Source: Mycolicibacterium psychrotolerans (GTDB lineage Bacteria; Actinomycetota; Actinomycetes; Mycobacteriales; Mycobacteriaceae). Taken from it: a stretch of 64,000 nt of DNA. The notes beneath the pieces were generated by a model. The model was not told the origin of the DNA and did no database searches. It saw nothing but the letters and a program-made list of their open reading frames with translations. The stretch is from positions 1,984,001-2,048,000 of the forward strand of contig NZ_AP022574.1 in the NCBI RefSeq assembly GCF_010729305.1, written 5' to 3'. The translations under genes and the position numbers were made by a program. Numbering within the stretch: the first letter of the stretch is position 1; the number at the start of each line of letters is the position of its first letter. Below are positions 24,895 to 35,291 of this stretch, in pieces.

Positions 24895-26025
24895 ATGACG
24901 ACCGAACGCATCGCCGACAACGTCACGTTCGCCTACTGGGTGCCCAACGTCAGCGGCGGCCTCGTGACCAGCGACATCGAGCAGCGCACCGACTGGAACT
25001 ACGAGTACAACGCCAAGCTGGCGCAGACCGCCGAGAACAACGGTTTCGAGTACGCCCTGTCCCAGGTGCGCTACGAAGCCAGCTACGGCGCCGAGTACCA
25101 GCACGAGTCCACCAGCTTCAGCCTCGCGCTGCTGCTGGCCACCCAGCGGTTGAAGGTCATCGCGGCCGTCCACCCGGGGCTCTGGCAGCCGGCGGTGCTG
25201 GCCAAGCTCGGCGCCACGGCCGATCAGCTCTCCGGCGGCCGGTTCGCCGTCAACGTGGTCTCCGGCTGGTTCAAAGACGAGTTCACCCACCTCGGTGAGC
25301 CGTGGCTCGAACACGACGAACGATATCGTCGCAGCGCCGAGTTCCTGCAGGTGCTGCGCAAGATCTGGACCGAGGACGACGTGGATTTCCGCGGCGACTT
25401 CTACCGCATCCACGACTTCACGCTCAAGCCCAAACCGGTCAACACGCCCGAGCGGCCCAACCCGGAGATCTTCCAGGGCGGCAACTCGACCGCCGCCCGG
25501 CGCAACGGCGGCCGCTACGCGGACTGGTACTTCTCCAACGGCAAGGACTTCGACGGCGTCACCGAGCAGATCGTCGACGTTCGGGACCACGCAAGGGACG
25601 CCGGCCGCGAGGTGAAGTTCGGCCTCAACGCCTTCATCATCGCCAGGGACACCGAGAAGGAGGCGAAAGAAGTCCTGCGCGAGATCATCGCGAAGGCGAA
25701 CCGGCCCGCCGTCGAGGGTTTCGGCGCCGCCGTGCAGCAGGCCGGCAACGCGACCCCCGACAAGCGCGGCATGTGGGCGGATTCGACCTTCGAAGATCTG
25801 GTGCAGTACAACGACGGATTCCGGACGAAGTTGATCGGCACGCCCGAGCAGATCGCCGAACGCATCGCGGCGTATCGCAAGCGTGGCGTCGACCTGATCC
25901 TGGGCGGATTCCTGCATTTCCACGAGGAGATCGAGTACTTCGGCTCCCGGGTGTTGCCGCTGGTCCGCGACATCGAGGCCGCCGAGCGGGACTCCATCGA
26001 CCCGGCTGTGCTCGTCTCCGCGTAG
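24895..26025 (+). CDS. sfnG: FMNH2-dependent dimethylsulfone monooxygenase-like LLM protein
   Basis: 376 aa luciferase-like enzyme. The N-terminal FAYWVPNVSGGLVTSDI and QRTDWNYEYN, and downstream SGGRFAVNVVSGWFKDEF and FQGGNSTAARRNG, are characteristic of SfnG, which oxidises dimethyl sulfone to methanesulfinate for sulfur scavenging. It needs a separate flavin reductase, which is not in this window. ATG at 24895, 39 bp after the GH8 gene with no clear ribosome site, so it may or may not be co-transcribed. Confidence 0.82.
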   Translation: MTTERIADNVTFAYWVPNVSGGLVTSDIEQRTDWNYEYNAKLAQTAENNGFEYALSQVRYEASYGAEYQHESTSFSLALLLATQRLKVIAAVHPGLWQPAVLAKLGATADQLSGGRFAVNVVSGWFKDEFTHLGEPWLEHDERYRRSAEFLQVLRKIWTEDDVDFRGDFYRIHDFTLKPKPVNTPERPNPEIFQGGNSTAARRNGGRYADWYFSNGKDFDGVTEQIVDVRDHARDAGREVKFGLNAFIIARDTEKEAKEVLREIIAKANRPAVEGFGAAVQQAGNATPDKRGMWADSTFEDLVQYNDGFRTKLIGTPEQIAERIAAYRKRGVDLILGGFLHFHEEIEYFGSRVLPLVRDIEAAERDSIDPAVLVSA

Positions 26026-26168
26026 CCGCGTCCGCGGCTGCGCGGGCGTGACAGGCCCACCCCTGTGTGCGCTAGCGTGGGTCAACGAATCGCTCAGGCG
26101 GTCCGTCGGGATCGCAGTCGCCTGCGTCGACGTCGTCGATGCGGTGCCCGCACAGCACAGGAGAGGTC

Positions 26169-27038
26169 ATGTCGTACCCCCAAGGCGCGCCCGGAGGCCC
26201 CGGATACCCGCCCGCCCAGCAGCCCACGACGCAGTTCTCCGCGCCGACACAGCAGTTCGCGAAGATCGGCGAGTCCGACCCGGCCGCCGGCGGCCCGAGC
26301 AAGCTCCCCGGCTACCTGAGCGCCGCCGTCGCCGCGCTCGGACTGCTCGTCTACCTGTCGTACTTCGCCCCGCAGTTCACGGTGACGTCGTCGGACTTCC
26401 CGGGTCTCGGGGAGCTCAGCGGAAGCTCGGTGGGGCTGGGCTTCGCCGTCATCGCCGCCGTGGTGGCCGCCCTGTTCGCCGGTGTCGGCCTGCTGCCCCG
26501 TCAGCGCAACTACGTCGCCGTCGCCGCGGTGGCCGCCGTGCTGGGCTTCCTGCTGGTCATCTCGGAGGTCGTGAACAAGCCCAGCGGCACGACCGTCGAC
26601 TGGGGCCTGTACCTGCTGATCGCGTTCACGCTGTTGCAGGCCGCGGTCGCCGTGGTGGTGCTGCTGTTCGACTCCGGTGTCATCACCCCGCCGGTGTCCC
26701 GGCCCAAGTACGAGCAGCCCCAGTACGGCCAGTACCCCGGGTCCTACTACGGTCAGCACCCCGGGCAGCCGCAGCACGGCGGTCCGGGCGCCGGCCAGCA
26801 GCAGCGGCCGGGCTACCCGACGCCCTACGGTGGCTACCCGAGTGCGGGGCCCTCGACCGGTGGCTTCCCCGCGGCCTCGCCGTCCTCGGGTGCGCAGTCC
26901 GGCGCGCAATCCGGTCAGCCGACTCCGCCCACCGGCTACCCGACCTATGGCCAGCCGCCGTCGAGCAACACGCCGACGACGCAGGTGCCCACGCAACACC
27001 AGTCGTCACCGTCCTCCCAGCCCGGTCAGTCGTCGTAA
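26169..27038 (+). CDS. DUF5336 membrane protein (Rv0954-like, 34 kDa antigen family)
   Basis: 289 aa. A Pro/Gln-rich head (1-45), four TM helices (about 50-180) and a long Gly/Pro/Tyr/Gln-rich, low-complexity tail with repeated YGQYP-, GYP- and QSGAQSG-type units. This arrangement is that of Rv0954 and the M. avium paratuberculosis 34 kDa antigen; Rv0954 has been linked to the mycobacterial cell-division network. ATG at 26169 with AGGAGAGG upstream fixes the start; longer frames lack support. Followed on the same strand by perM, another division-associated membrane protein. Confidence 0.88.
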   Translation: MSYPQGAPGGPGYPPAQQPTTQFSAPTQQFAKIGESDPAAGGPSKLPGYLSAAVAALGLLVYLSYFAPQFTVTSSDFPGLGELSGSSVGLGFAVIAAVVAALFAGVGLLPRQRNYVAVAAVAAVLGFLLVISEVVNKPSGTTVDWGLYLLIAFTLLQAAVAVVVLLFDSGVITPPVSRPKYEQPQYGQYPGSYYGQHPGQPQHGGPGAGQQQRPGYPTPYGGYPSAGPSTGGFPAASPSSGAQSGAQSGQPTPPTGYPTYGQPPSSNTPTTQVPTQHQSSPSSQPGQSS

Positions 27039-27098
27039 TCTCAAGCCGCGCGTGCGCGACTGTCGCGTGCCCGAGCGTCTTCGAGGAGCGGCCCACCC

Positions 27099-28511
27099 GT
27101 GAACAATCCCCCGCGCGCGGGTGGTGCACCAGGACCAGCCGGGACACGCCAGGCGCGTGAACTGCTCCGGGTGGCGTTCGGGCCGTCCCTGGTCGCGCTC
27201 GTCGTCATCGCCGCGGTGGTGCTGTCCCAGCTGCTGATCGCCAACAGCGACATGACCGGCGCGCTCGGCGCCATCGCCAGCATGTGGCTGGGCGTGCACC
27301 AGGTGCCGGTGTCCATCGCGGGCAGCGCCCTCGGGGTGATGCCGCTGTTGCCGGTGATGGCGATGGTCTACGGCACGGCGCGCACCACCGCGGCCGCGGT
27401 GACCAGCACGTCTTGGTTCGTCACCCGGTGGGTGGTGGCCTCGGCGCTGGGTGGGCCGGTGCTGATCGCGGCGGTCTGTCTGGCCGTCATCCACGACGCC
27501 GCCTCGGTGCTCACCGAGCTGCAGACCCCAGACGCGTCACGGGCGTTCGCCAGCGTGGTCACCGTGCACGCGATCGGCGCCGCGCTGGGCGTCGGGTCTC
27601 GGATGGGGCGGCGTCTGCTGCGCTCCACACCGCTGCCCTCCTGGCTTCCCGACGCCTTCCGCGCGGCGGGCGCCGGTGTGCTGGCCCTGATGGCGCTGTC
27701 TGCCGCGGTGGTGTCGGGCTCGCTGATCGTGCACTGGTCGACGATGCACGACCTGTACTCCATCACCGATTCGATGTTCGGGCAGCTCAGCCTGACCGTG
27801 CTGTCTCTGCTCTACCTGCCAAACGTCGTGGTTGGCGCCGCCGCGGTGGCCGTCGGCTCGAGCGCTCACATCGGGCTGGCGACGTTCAGCGCGTTCACCG
27901 TGCTGGGTGGGGACATGCCGGCACTTCCGGTGCTCGCCGCCGTCCCGACGCCGCCGCTGGGCCCGGTGTGGGTGGCGCTGCTGATCGTGGCCGCGGTGGC
28001 CGCGGTGGCCCTGGGCCAGCAGTGTGCGCGCCGCCCGCTGCCGCCGCTGCAGGCGCTGGCGAAGGTCGTGGTGGCCGCGCTCGTCGGCGCCGCGGCGATG
28101 GCGCTGCTGGGCTATGCGGGCGGCGGTGCGCTCGGCAACTTCGGCGACGTCGGCGTCGACCAGACCACGTTCGGTCCGGCGGTGTTCGTCTGGTTCGCGG
28201 GTATCGGGGCGCTGACGGTGGCGATGTCGGGCGGTTTCCAACCGCGTGTGCGCCGTCCCGCGCCGGTGGTCGAGGAACCCGAGCCCGAACACGAACCCGA
28301 GCCCGAGCCGGAGCCGACTTCCGAGGACGCCGATCCCGACACCGAGACCATCGCGCCGGAGGTCACCGCCGTCGTCGACGAACCGGCACCGGAGTTCGCG
28401 GAGAGGGTGCCCCCCGAACCGCTGCCGGACGACCTCGAGGTGGAGGATCCCGAGGACCACTTCATGGCCGACGACGACATGCGCGGCGGCCGCGACGGCA
28501 CCACCCACTAG
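27099..28511 (+). CDS. perM: Cell-division membrane protein PerM (Rv0955-like, DUF6350)
   Basis: 470 aa. About ten TM helices between residues 25 and 380, then an acidic Glu/Pro-rich cytoplasmic tail ([16 protein letters not shown] near 385-400). M. tuberculosis PerM (Rv0955) stabilises FtsB and supports division under low Mg2+ and in chronic infection; position and topology match. GTG at 27099 with GAGGAG about 14 nt upstream. Leads directly into purN 11 bp after its stop. Confidence 0.87.
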   Translation: MNNPPRAGGAPGPAGTRQARELLRVAFGPSLVALVVIAAVVLSQLLIANSDMTGALGAIASMWLGVHQVPVSIAGSALGVMPLLPVMAMVYGTARTTAAAVTSTSWFVTRWVVASALGGPVLIAAVCLAVIHDAASVLTELQTPDASRAFASVVTVHAIGAALGVGSRMGRRLLRSTPLPSWLPDAFRAAGAGVLALMALSAAVVSGSLIVHWSTMHDLYSITDSMFGQLSLTVLSLLYLPNVVVGAAAVAVGSSAHIGLATFSAFTVLGGDMPALPVLAAVPTPPLGPVWVALLIVAAVAAVALGQQCARRPLPPLQALAKVVVAALVGAAAMALLGYAGGGALGNFGDVGVDQTTFGPAVFVWFAGIGALTVAMSGGFQPRVRRPAPVVEEPEPEHEPEPEPEPTSEDADPDTETIAPEVTAVVDEPAPEFAERVPPEPLPDDLEVEDPEDHFMADDDMRGGRDGTTH

Positions 28512-28521
28512 GCTTCCTGCC

Positions 28522-29151
28522 GTGCAGCCAGAGGTCCGGGTTCCCCCGAGCGCGCCGGCGCGACTCGTGGTGCTCGCCTCCGGCACGGGCTCGCTGCTCG
28601 CTTCGCTGCTCAACGCCGCGGTCGACGACTATCCGGCCCGCGTGGTCGCCGTCGGCACCGACCGCGACTGTGCCGCGCTGCAGATCGCCGAGGCGGCCTC
28701 GGTGCCCACCTTCACCGTGCCGCTGCGCGGCTACCCGGACCGGACCGCGTGGGACGCTGCGATCACCGAGGCGACGGCCGCGCACGACCCCGATCTGGTG
28801 GTGTCGGCAGGATTCATGAAAATCCTTGGCCCGGAATTCCTTTCGCGTTTCCCGGGGCGGGTGGTCAACACCCATCCCGCGCTGCTGCCCGCGTTTCCCG
28901 GTGCGCACGCCGTCGCCGACGCACTGGCCTACGGGGTCCGGGTCACCGGGTGCACCGTGCATCTCGTCGACGCCGGAACCGACACCGGCCCGATCGTCGC
29001 GCAGCAGGCCGTGCCCGTGCTCGACGGCGACGACGAGGCGACGCTGCACGAACGGATCAAGGTGATCGAACGAGAACTTCTGGTGGATGTCCTGGCGGCG
29101 CTGGCCACCCGCGGCGTCACCTGGACGGGACGAAAGGCGACCATAGGATGA
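28522..29151 (+). CDS. purN: Phosphoribosylglycinamide formyltransferase
   Basis: 209 aa. Transfers a formyl group from 10-formyl-THF to GAR, step 3 of purine synthesis. Motifs: [13 protein letters not shown] (phosphate loop), [18 protein letters not shown] with the catalytic Asn-x-His, and [12 protein letters not shown] with the catalytic Asp. GTG at 28522 is the first plausible start after the perM stop; no strong ribosome site is seen. Its stop overlaps purH as ATGA. Confidence 0.95.
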   Translation: MQPEVRVPPSAPARLVVLASGTGSLLASLLNAAVDDYPARVVAVGTDRDCAALQIAEAASVPTFTVPLRGYPDRTAWDAAITEATAAHDPDLVVSAGFMKILGPEFLSRFPGRVVNTHPALLPAFPGAHAVADALAYGVRVTGCTVHLVDAGTDTGPIVAQQAVPVLDGDDEATLHERIKVIERELLVDVLAALATRGVTWTGRKATIG

Positions 29152-30725
29152 CCGAAAACGACGGCCGGCGGCGCATTCGTCGCGCCCTGATCAGCGTGTA
29201 CGACAAGACGGGTCTGGTGCCGCTGGCGCAGGGCCTGCACGAGGCCGGGGTCAGCATCGTGTCCACCGGTTCGACGGCGAAAACCATTGCCGACGCGGGT
29301 GTTCCGGTCACGCCGGTGGAGGAGGTCACCGGCTTTCCTGAGGTGCTCGACGGCCGGGTGAAGACCCTGCATCCGCGGGTGCACGCCGGGCTGCTGGCCG
29401 ATCAGCGCAAGCCCGAACACGTCTCCGCGCTTTCCGATCTCGGTGTCGAACCGTTCGAACTCGTTGTGGTGAACCTCTATCCGTTCACCCAGACCGTCAA
29501 CTCCGGCGCCGGGGTCGACGAGTGCGTCGAGCAGATCGACATCGGCGGTCCGTCGATGGTGCGGGCTGCGGCGAAGAACCATCCCAGCGTCGCGGTGGTC
29601 GTCGAACCGCTCGGCTACGACGGCGTGCTGGCCGCGGTGCGCGCCGGCGGCTTCACCCTTGCCGAGCGGAAGAAGCTGGCGGCGTTGGCTTTCCGGCACA
29701 CCGCCGAGTACGACGTGGCGGTGGCGTCCTGGATGGAGTCGGTGCTGGCTCCCGAGGACGAGGGCGCATCGGCGGCCCTGCCGCCGTGGTTCGGTGCGAC
29801 GTTCCGGCGCACCGCCGTGCTCCGCTACGGCGAGAACCCGCACCAGCAGGCGGCGCTGTACAGCGACGACGGCGGCTGGCCGGGGCTGGCGCAGGCCGAG
29901 CAGCTGCACGGCAAGGAGATGTCCTACAACAACTACACCGACGCGGATGCGGCGTGGCGCGCCGCGTTCGATCACGAGGACATCTGCGTGGCGATCATCA
30001 AGCACGCCAACCCGTGCGGCATCGCGGTGTCGTCGGTGTCGGTGGCCGACGCGCACCGCAAGGCCCACGAATGTGACCCGCTGTCGGCGTTCGGCGGCGT
30101 CATCGCCACCAACACCGAGGTCAGCGTCGAGATGGCCGAGACCGTGGCGGGCATCTTCACCGAGGTGATCGTCGCGCCCGCCTACGAGGCGGGCGCGGTG
30201 GAGGTGCTGCGCGGTAAGAAGAACATCCGCATCCTGGTCGCGTCGGAGCCGCAGCCTGGCGGCACCGAGTTCCGCCAGGTCAGCGGCGGCCTGCTGATGC
30301 AGCAGCGCGACGCGGTGGACGCGCAGGGCGACGACCCCGCGAACTGGACGCTGGCCACCGGCACGCCCGCCGACCCCGCCGTGCTGGCCGACCTGGTGTT
30401 CGCATGGCGCACCTGCAGGGCGGTCAAGTCCAACGCGATCGTCGTCGCCAAGGACGGCGCAACGGTCGGCGTCGGCATGGGGCAGGTCAACCGCGTCGAC
30501 GCGGCGCGGCTGGCCGTCGAGCGGGCCGGCGATCGGACCCGTGGCGCCGTGGCGGCCTCCGATGCGTTCTTCCCGTTCCCCGACGGGCTCGAGACGCTGA
30601 TCCGGGCCGGCGTGACGGCCGTGGTGCATCCCGGTGGTTCGGTGCGCGACGACGAGGTGACGGCGGCCGCCGCCGAGGCCGGGGTGACGCTGTACCTGAC
30701 CGGAGCGCGCCACTTCGCGCACTAG
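29148..30725 (+). CDS. purH: Bifunctional AICAR transformylase / IMP cyclohydrolase
   Basis: 525 aa, full length. The N-terminal IMP cyclohydrolase domain ([40 protein letters not shown]) and the C-terminal AICAR formyltransferase domain ([28 protein letters not shown]) carry out the last two steps of purine synthesis. ATG at 29148 overlaps the purN stop, so the two are translated together. The frame ends in the conserved LTGARHFAH. Confidence 0.97.
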   Translation: MTENDGRRRIRRALISVYDKTGLVPLAQGLHEAGVSIVSTGSTAKTIADAGVPVTPVEEVTGFPEVLDGRVKTLHPRVHAGLLADQRKPEHVSALSDLGVEPFELVVVNLYPFTQTVNSGAGVDECVEQIDIGGPSMVRAAAKNHPSVAVVVEPLGYDGVLAAVRAGGFTLAERKKLAALAFRHTAEYDVAVASWMESVLAPEDEGASAALPPWFGATFRRTAVLRYGENPHQQAALYSDDGGWPGLAQAEQLHGKEMSYNNYTDADAAWRAAFDHEDICVAIIKHANPCGIAVSSVSVADAHRKAHECDPLSAFGGVIATNTEVSVEMAETVAGIFTEVIVAPAYEAGAVEVLRGKKNIRILVASEPQPGGTEFRQVSGGLLMQQRDAVDAQGDDPANWTLATGTPADPAVLADLVFAWRTCRAVKSNAIVVAKDGATVGVGMGQVNRVDAARLAVERAGDRTRGAVAASDAFFPFPDGLETLIRAGVTAVVHPGGSVRDDEVTAAAAEAGVTLYLTGARHFAH

Positions 30726-30847
30726 GTCTCCGCGCAGCGTCGGCCGGGCAACGTCGACTGTTGGCTCGAGGGACGTTATCCACAGCGCGGCGTGCCACAA
30801 GGCCACAGTGGCCGAAAAGTGTCGTGCGGCGCTGCCATCGTCGGCGC

Positions 30848-31771
30848 ATGGGAGACACGGACTGGCCATTTCTCGGCACCGAGGCCCGGCGTGACGGAGA
30901 AGTGAGCAGACGCGCGCTGCGCCGCCACCAGCGGATCTACCGCGATGTGTATCTGCCGGTGGGCACGGAGCTCACTCCGGTTAGGCGCGCGGCGGCCGCC
31001 TGGCTGTGGTCCGGCCGGGCGGCCACGGTCGCCGGGCTGTCGGCGTCGGCGCTACACGGTTCCCGTTGGATCGACGGCTCGTCGCCGGCCGAACTCATCC
31101 GGCCCCAGGCGTGTGCGGTCGACGGCATCGTCATCCACCGGGACGCGTTGGTTGACGGCGAGGTCTGCGTCGTCCGAGGCATACCGACGACGACGCCGGC
31201 ACGAACCGCGTTCGACCTGGGCAGGCGAGACTCTCTGGTGGCGGCGGTCATGCGGGTCGACGCCCTCGCCAACGCCACCCGGCTGACGCCGCCGGACATC
31301 GCGGCCTTGGTGCCGCGTCACCGTGGGGCGCGTGGGCTGGTTCAACTGCGCACCGTGCTCGACCTCATGGATTCCGGTGCGGAATCACCGCGCGAGACGA
31401 GGACACGCCTGCTGCTCCTCGCGGCCGGCTTTCCTCGGCCGCGCACGCAGGTCATGGTGTGCGACGAGCACGGCTACTTCATCGGCCGCATCGACATGGG
31501 CTGGCCCGGACGGAAGGTCGGGATCGAATACGACGGGCCTCAGCACTGGACCGATCCGGCCGTGCGCGCCCGGGATATCGACCGCCTCGCCGAACTGCAG
31601 GGCCAGGGCTGGACGATCATCCGAGTCAGCCGCGACATCCTGCGGTACCGTCCCGAGGTGTTCCTGCAGCGGGTGCGTGACGCGATGCGCGCGGCGGGGT
31701 GGCCGGAGCACGGCCGAGTCCGCCTCGACGCTCGCCTCGACACATGGAGCGGCTGCCGAGTGTTCGATTGA
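30848..31771 (+). CDS. AbiEi-like N-terminal plus DUF559/endonuclease-like C-terminal protein
   Basis: 307 aa. The N-terminal half resembles the winged-helix and AbiEi antitoxin-type domain common in mycobacteria (WLWSGRAATVAGLSASALHG, IPTTTPARTAFDLGR). The C-terminal part (about 195-285) looks like a DUF559/Vsr-type PD-(D/E)xK nuclease fold: GRIDMGWPGRKVGIEYDGPQHW with Asp and Glu in the expected places, then LAELQGQGWTIIRVSRDIL. No AbiEii-type toxin gene is next to it, so it is an orphan of this family. ATG at 30848 after a 120-bp gap. Role in defence is possible but not shown. Confidence 0.72.
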   Translation: MGDTDWPFLGTEARRDGEVSRRALRRHQRIYRDVYLPVGTELTPVRRAAAAWLWSGRAATVAGLSASALHGSRWIDGSSPAELIRPQACAVDGIVIHRDALVDGEVCVVRGIPTTTPARTAFDLGRRDSLVAAVMRVDALANATRLTPPDIAALVPRHRGARGLVQLRTVLDLMDSGAESPRETRTRLLLLAAGFPRPRTQVMVCDEHGYFIGRIDMGWPGRKVGIEYDGPQHWTDPAVRARDIDRLAELQGQGWTIIRVSRDILRYRPEVFLQRVRDAMRAAGWPEHGRVRLDARLDTWSGCRVFD

Positions 31772-31869
31772 GGCCCGCTCAAGGGCGAAAAGTGTGCACC
31801 AACCCGACGCTCGGCGGTGACGTTCGCCCGGCATCCGATGCCGTTGCTCGACAGCAGTCGTAGCGTGGA

Positions 31870-33264
31870 GTGGTGACATCACCTAACGACCTTCCCCGTA
31901 CCGTCGGTGAGCTGCGCGCCTCCGGGCACCGCGAGCGCAGCGTCAAGGCCGAGATCCGGGAGAACCTGCTGGCCGCGCTGAGCTCGGGCGCCACCGCGGA
32001 ACAGATCTGGCCGGGCATCCTGGGGTTCGAGGACACCGTCATCCCGCAGCTGGAGCGTGCGCTGATCGCCGGCCACGACATCGTCCTGCTCGGCGAGCGC
32101 GGTCAGGGCAAGACCCGGCTGCTGCGCGCGCTGAGCGGCCTGCTCGACGAATGGACCCCGGTCATCGCGGGCGCCGAACTCGGCGAGCATCCCTACAGCC
32201 CGATCACCCCGGAGTCGATCCGGCGGGCCGCCGACTCGGGCGAGGACCTGCCGATCAGCTGGCGCCACCGCAGCGAGCGCTACACCGAGAAGCTGGCGAC
32301 GCCGGACACCAGCGTGGCCGACCTGGTGGGCGACATCGACCCGATCAAGGTGGCCGAGGGCCGCAGCCTCGGTGACCCCGAGACCATCGCCTATGGGCTG
32401 ATCCCGCGGGCACACCGCGGCATCGTCGCGGTCAACGAGCTGCCCGACCTGGCCGAGCGCATCCAGGTCTCGATGCTCAACGTGATGGAGGAGCGCGACA
32501 TCCAGGTCCGCGGCTACACGCTCCGGCTGCCGCTCGACGTCCTCGTCGTCGCCAGCGCCAACCCCGAGGACTACACCAACCGAGGACGCATCATCACCCC
32601 GCTCAAGGACCGGTTCGGCGCCGAGATCCGCACGCACTACCCGCTCGAACTCGACGCCGAGGTCGGCGTGATCTCCCAGGAGGCCCACCTGGCGGCCGAG
32701 GTCCCGGCCTACCTGCTGGCCATTCTGGCCCGGTTCGCGCGGGCACTGCGCGAATCCACTGCGATCGACCAGCGTTCCGGCGTCTCGGCGCGCTTCGCGA
32801 TCGCCGCCGCGGAGACCGTCGCCGCGTCCGCGCGGCACCGCGCCGCGCTGCTCGGCGAACAGGATCCGGTGGCGCGCGTCGTCGACCTCGGAACCGTGAT
32901 CGACGTGCTGCGGGGCAAGCTGGAATTCGAGTCCGGCGAGGAGGGGCGCGAGCAGGCGGTGCTCGAGCACCTGCTGCGGCGCGCGACCGCCGAGACGGCC
33001 CAGCGGCTGCTCGGTGGCATCGACGTCGGCCCGATCGTCACCGCGGTGGAGAACGGTTCGCCCGTGACGACGGGAGAGCGGGTGTCCGCCCGCGAGGTGC
33101 TCGCCGCCCTTCCCGAAGTGTCCGCGGTCGCCGAGATCCAGCGCCGCCTCGAGGCGTCCTCGGAAGGTCAGCGTGCCGCCGCGATCGAGTTGGCCCTCGA
33201 GGCGCTCTATCTGGCCAAACGGATCGACAAGGTGACTGGAGAAGGCGAAACCGTCTATGGCTAA
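31870..33264 (+). CDS. MoxR/Mg-chelatase-type AAA+ ATPase (Rv0958-like)
   Basis: 464 aa. Walker A GERGQGKT (75-82), Walker B region IVAVNELPDL, sensor ASANPEDYTNRGR, and a C-terminal helical lid. Such ATPases remodel or load metal into a partner together with a VWA protein, which here is the next gene overlapping by 8 bases. The substrate is unknown. Start is GTG at 31870 or 31873 (tandem GTG); GGAG is close to both. Confidence 0.88.
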   Translation: MVTSPNDLPRTVGELRASGHRERSVKAEIRENLLAALSSGATAEQIWPGILGFEDTVIPQLERALIAGHDIVLLGERGQGKTRLLRALSGLLDEWTPVIAGAELGEHPYSPITPESIRRAADSGEDLPISWRHRSERYTEKLATPDTSVADLVGDIDPIKVAEGRSLGDPETIAYGLIPRAHRGIVAVNELPDLAERIQVSMLNVMEERDIQVRGYTLRLPLDVLVVASANPEDYTNRGRIITPLKDRFGAEIRTHYPLELDAEVGVISQEAHLAAEVPAYLLAILARFARALRESTAIDQRSGVSARFAIAAAETVAASARHRAALLGEQDPVARVVDLGTVIDVLRGKLEFESGEEGREQAVLEHLLRRATAETAQRLLGGIDVGPIVTAVENGSPVTTGERVSAREVLAALPEVSAVAEIQRRLEASSEGQRAAAIELALEALYLAKRIDKVTGEGETVYG

Positions 33265-35278
33265 ACACGGCCACTTCTCGCGTTACTCGCGATACACCGG
33301 CGGGCCGGATCCGCTGGCTCCGCCGGTGGATCTGCGCGAGGCGCTGGAGGCCATCGGCCAGGATGTGATGGAAGGCACCTCGCCGCGGCGGGCGCTGTCC
33401 GAGCTGCTGCGGCGCGGGTCGAAGAACATGCCCGGCGCCGACAAGCTGGCCGCCGAGGCCAACCGGCGGCGTCGTGAGCTGCTGCAGAACAACAACCTCG
33501 ACGGCACGCTGGCCGACATCAAGAAGCTGCTCGACGAGGCGGTGCTCGCCGAACGCAAGGAGCTGGCCCGCGCGCTCGACGACGACGCGAGATTCGGTGA
33601 ATTGCAACTGGATTCGCTCTCGCCGTCGCCGGCCAAGGCGGTGCAGGAGCTGTCCGAGTACGAGTGGCGCTCGCCGGAGGCGCGCGAGAAGTACGACCAG
33701 ATCAAGGATCTGCTCGGGCGCGAGATGCTCGACCAGCGATTCGCCGGCATGAAGGAGGCGCTGGAGAACGCGACCGACGAGGACCGCCAGCGCGTCAACG
33801 ACATGCTCGACGACCTCAACGAGCTGCTGGACAAACACGCCAAAGGTGAAGACAGCCAGCAGGACTTCGAGAACTTCATGGCCAAGCACGGCGAATTCTT
33901 CCCGGAGAACCCGCGCAACATCGACGAGCTGCTCGACTCACTGGCCAAGCGGGCCGCCGCCGCGCAGCGCTTCCGCAACAGCCTGTCGGAGCAGCAGCGT
34001 GCCGAGCTGGACTCGTTGGCGCAGCAGGCTTTCGGCTCTCCGTCGTTGATGAACGCGCTGAACCGGTTGGACGCCCACCTGCAGGCGGCGCGGCCGGGGG
34101 AGGACTGGGACGGCTCGCAACGGTTCTCCGGCGACGATCCGCTGGGCATGGGGGAGGGCGCGCAGGCGCTGGCCGACATCGCCGAACTCGAGCAGCTCGC
34201 CGAGCAGCTCTCCCAGAGCTACTCGGGCGCCACGATGGACGACGTCGACCTCGACATGCTCGCCCGCCAGCTCGGCGACGAGGCCGCCGTCAACGCGCGC
34301 ACCCTGGCCGAGCTGGAACGTGCGCTGATGAACCAAGGGTTCCTCGACCGCGGTGCCGACGGGCAGTGGCGCCTGTCGCCCAAAGCCATGCGTCAGCTCG
34401 GTCAGACCGCGTTACGCGATGTGGCGCAGCAACTCTCGGGCCGGCACGGCGAACGGGACACCCGACGGGCCGGCGCGGCGGGTGAGTTGACCGGCGCGAC
34501 GCGGCCCTGGCAGTTCGGCGACACCGAGCCCTGGAACGTCACCCGCACGCTGACCAACGCGGTGCTGCGGGAGGCTGGCGGGCAGGAGCGAAGCGACCGG
34601 GGATTCAGGCCGGGGACGTCCAAGGGCGGCAGCAGCCCGAACATCCAGATCAGCGTCGACGACGTCGAGATCTCCGAAACCGAGACCCGCACCCAGGCCG
34701 CGGTCGCCCTGCTCGTCGACACGTCGTTCTCGATGGTGATGGAGAACCGCTGGTTACCGATGAAGCGCACCGCACTGGCCCTCAACCACCTCGTCAGCAC
34801 ACGGTTCCGGTCCGACGCGCTGCAGATCGTCGCGTTCGGCCGCTATGCGCGCACCGTGACCGCCGCCGAACTGACCGGTCTGGAAGGCGTCTACGAACAG
34901 GGCACCAACCTGCATCACGCACTGGCGCTGGCGAGTCGGCACCTCCGGCGGCACCCCAACGCTCAGCCGGTCGTCCTCGTCGTCACCGACGGCGAGCCGA
35001 CCGCGCACCTCGAGGACTTCGACCGCAACGGAAGTCCTGCAGTGTTCTTCGATTACCCGCCGCATCCGCGCACCATCGCCCACACCGTGAAGGGCTTCGA
35101 CGAGGTGGCGCGGCTCGGTGCGCAGGTGACGATCTTCCGGCTGGGCAGCGATCCGGGGTTGGCGCGGTTCATCGACCAGGTGGCCCGGCGGGTGGGCGGC
35201 CGGGTCGTGGTGCCCGATCTGGACGGTCTGGGCGCAGCGGTGGTCGGCGACTACCTCGGGTCGAAGCGGCGCCGGTAG
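33257..35278 (+). CDS. von Willebrand factor A domain protein (Rv0959-like)
   Basis: 673 aa. The N-terminal about 470 residues are largely charged and helical (long coiled-coil-prone stretches such as EKYDQIKDLLGREMLDQRF). The C-terminal VWA domain has the metal-ion site D488-T-S-F-S, followed by the later MIDAS Thr/Asp in YEQGTNLHHAL and VVTDGEPTAH. VWA proteins paired with MoxR-type ATPases bind a client through the metal site. ATG at 33257 lies inside the ATPase gene end, so translation is coupled. Confidence 0.9.
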   Translation: MAKHGHFSRYSRYTGGPDPLAPPVDLREALEAIGQDVMEGTSPRRALSELLRRGSKNMPGADKLAAEANRRRRELLQNNNLDGTLADIKKLLDEAVLAERKELARALDDDARFGELQLDSLSPSPAKAVQELSEYEWRSPEAREKYDQIKDLLGREMLDQRFAGMKEALENATDEDRQRVNDMLDDLNELLDKHAKGEDSQQDFENFMAKHGEFFPENPRNIDELLDSLAKRAAAAQRFRNSLSEQQRAELDSLAQQAFGSPSLMNALNRLDAHLQAARPGEDWDGSQRFSGDDPLGMGEGAQALADIAELEQLAEQLSQSYSGATMDDVDLDMLARQLGDEAAVNARTLAELERALMNQGFLDRGADGQWRLSPKAMRQLGQTALRDVAQQLSGRHGERDTRRAGAAGELTGATRPWQFGDTEPWNVTRTLTNAVLREAGGQERSDRGFRPGTSKGGSSPNIQISVDDVEISETETRTQAAVALLVDTSFSMVMENRWLPMKRTALALNHLVSTRFRSDALQIVAFGRYARTVTAAELTGLEGVYEQGTNLHHALALASRHLRRHPNAQPVVLVVTDGEPTAHLEDFDRNGSPAVFFDYPPHPRTIAHTVKGFDEVARLGAQVTIFRLGSDPGLARFIDQVARRVGGRVVVPDLDGLGAAVVGDYLGSKRRR

Positions 35279-35291
35279 GCAGATCTAGCGC

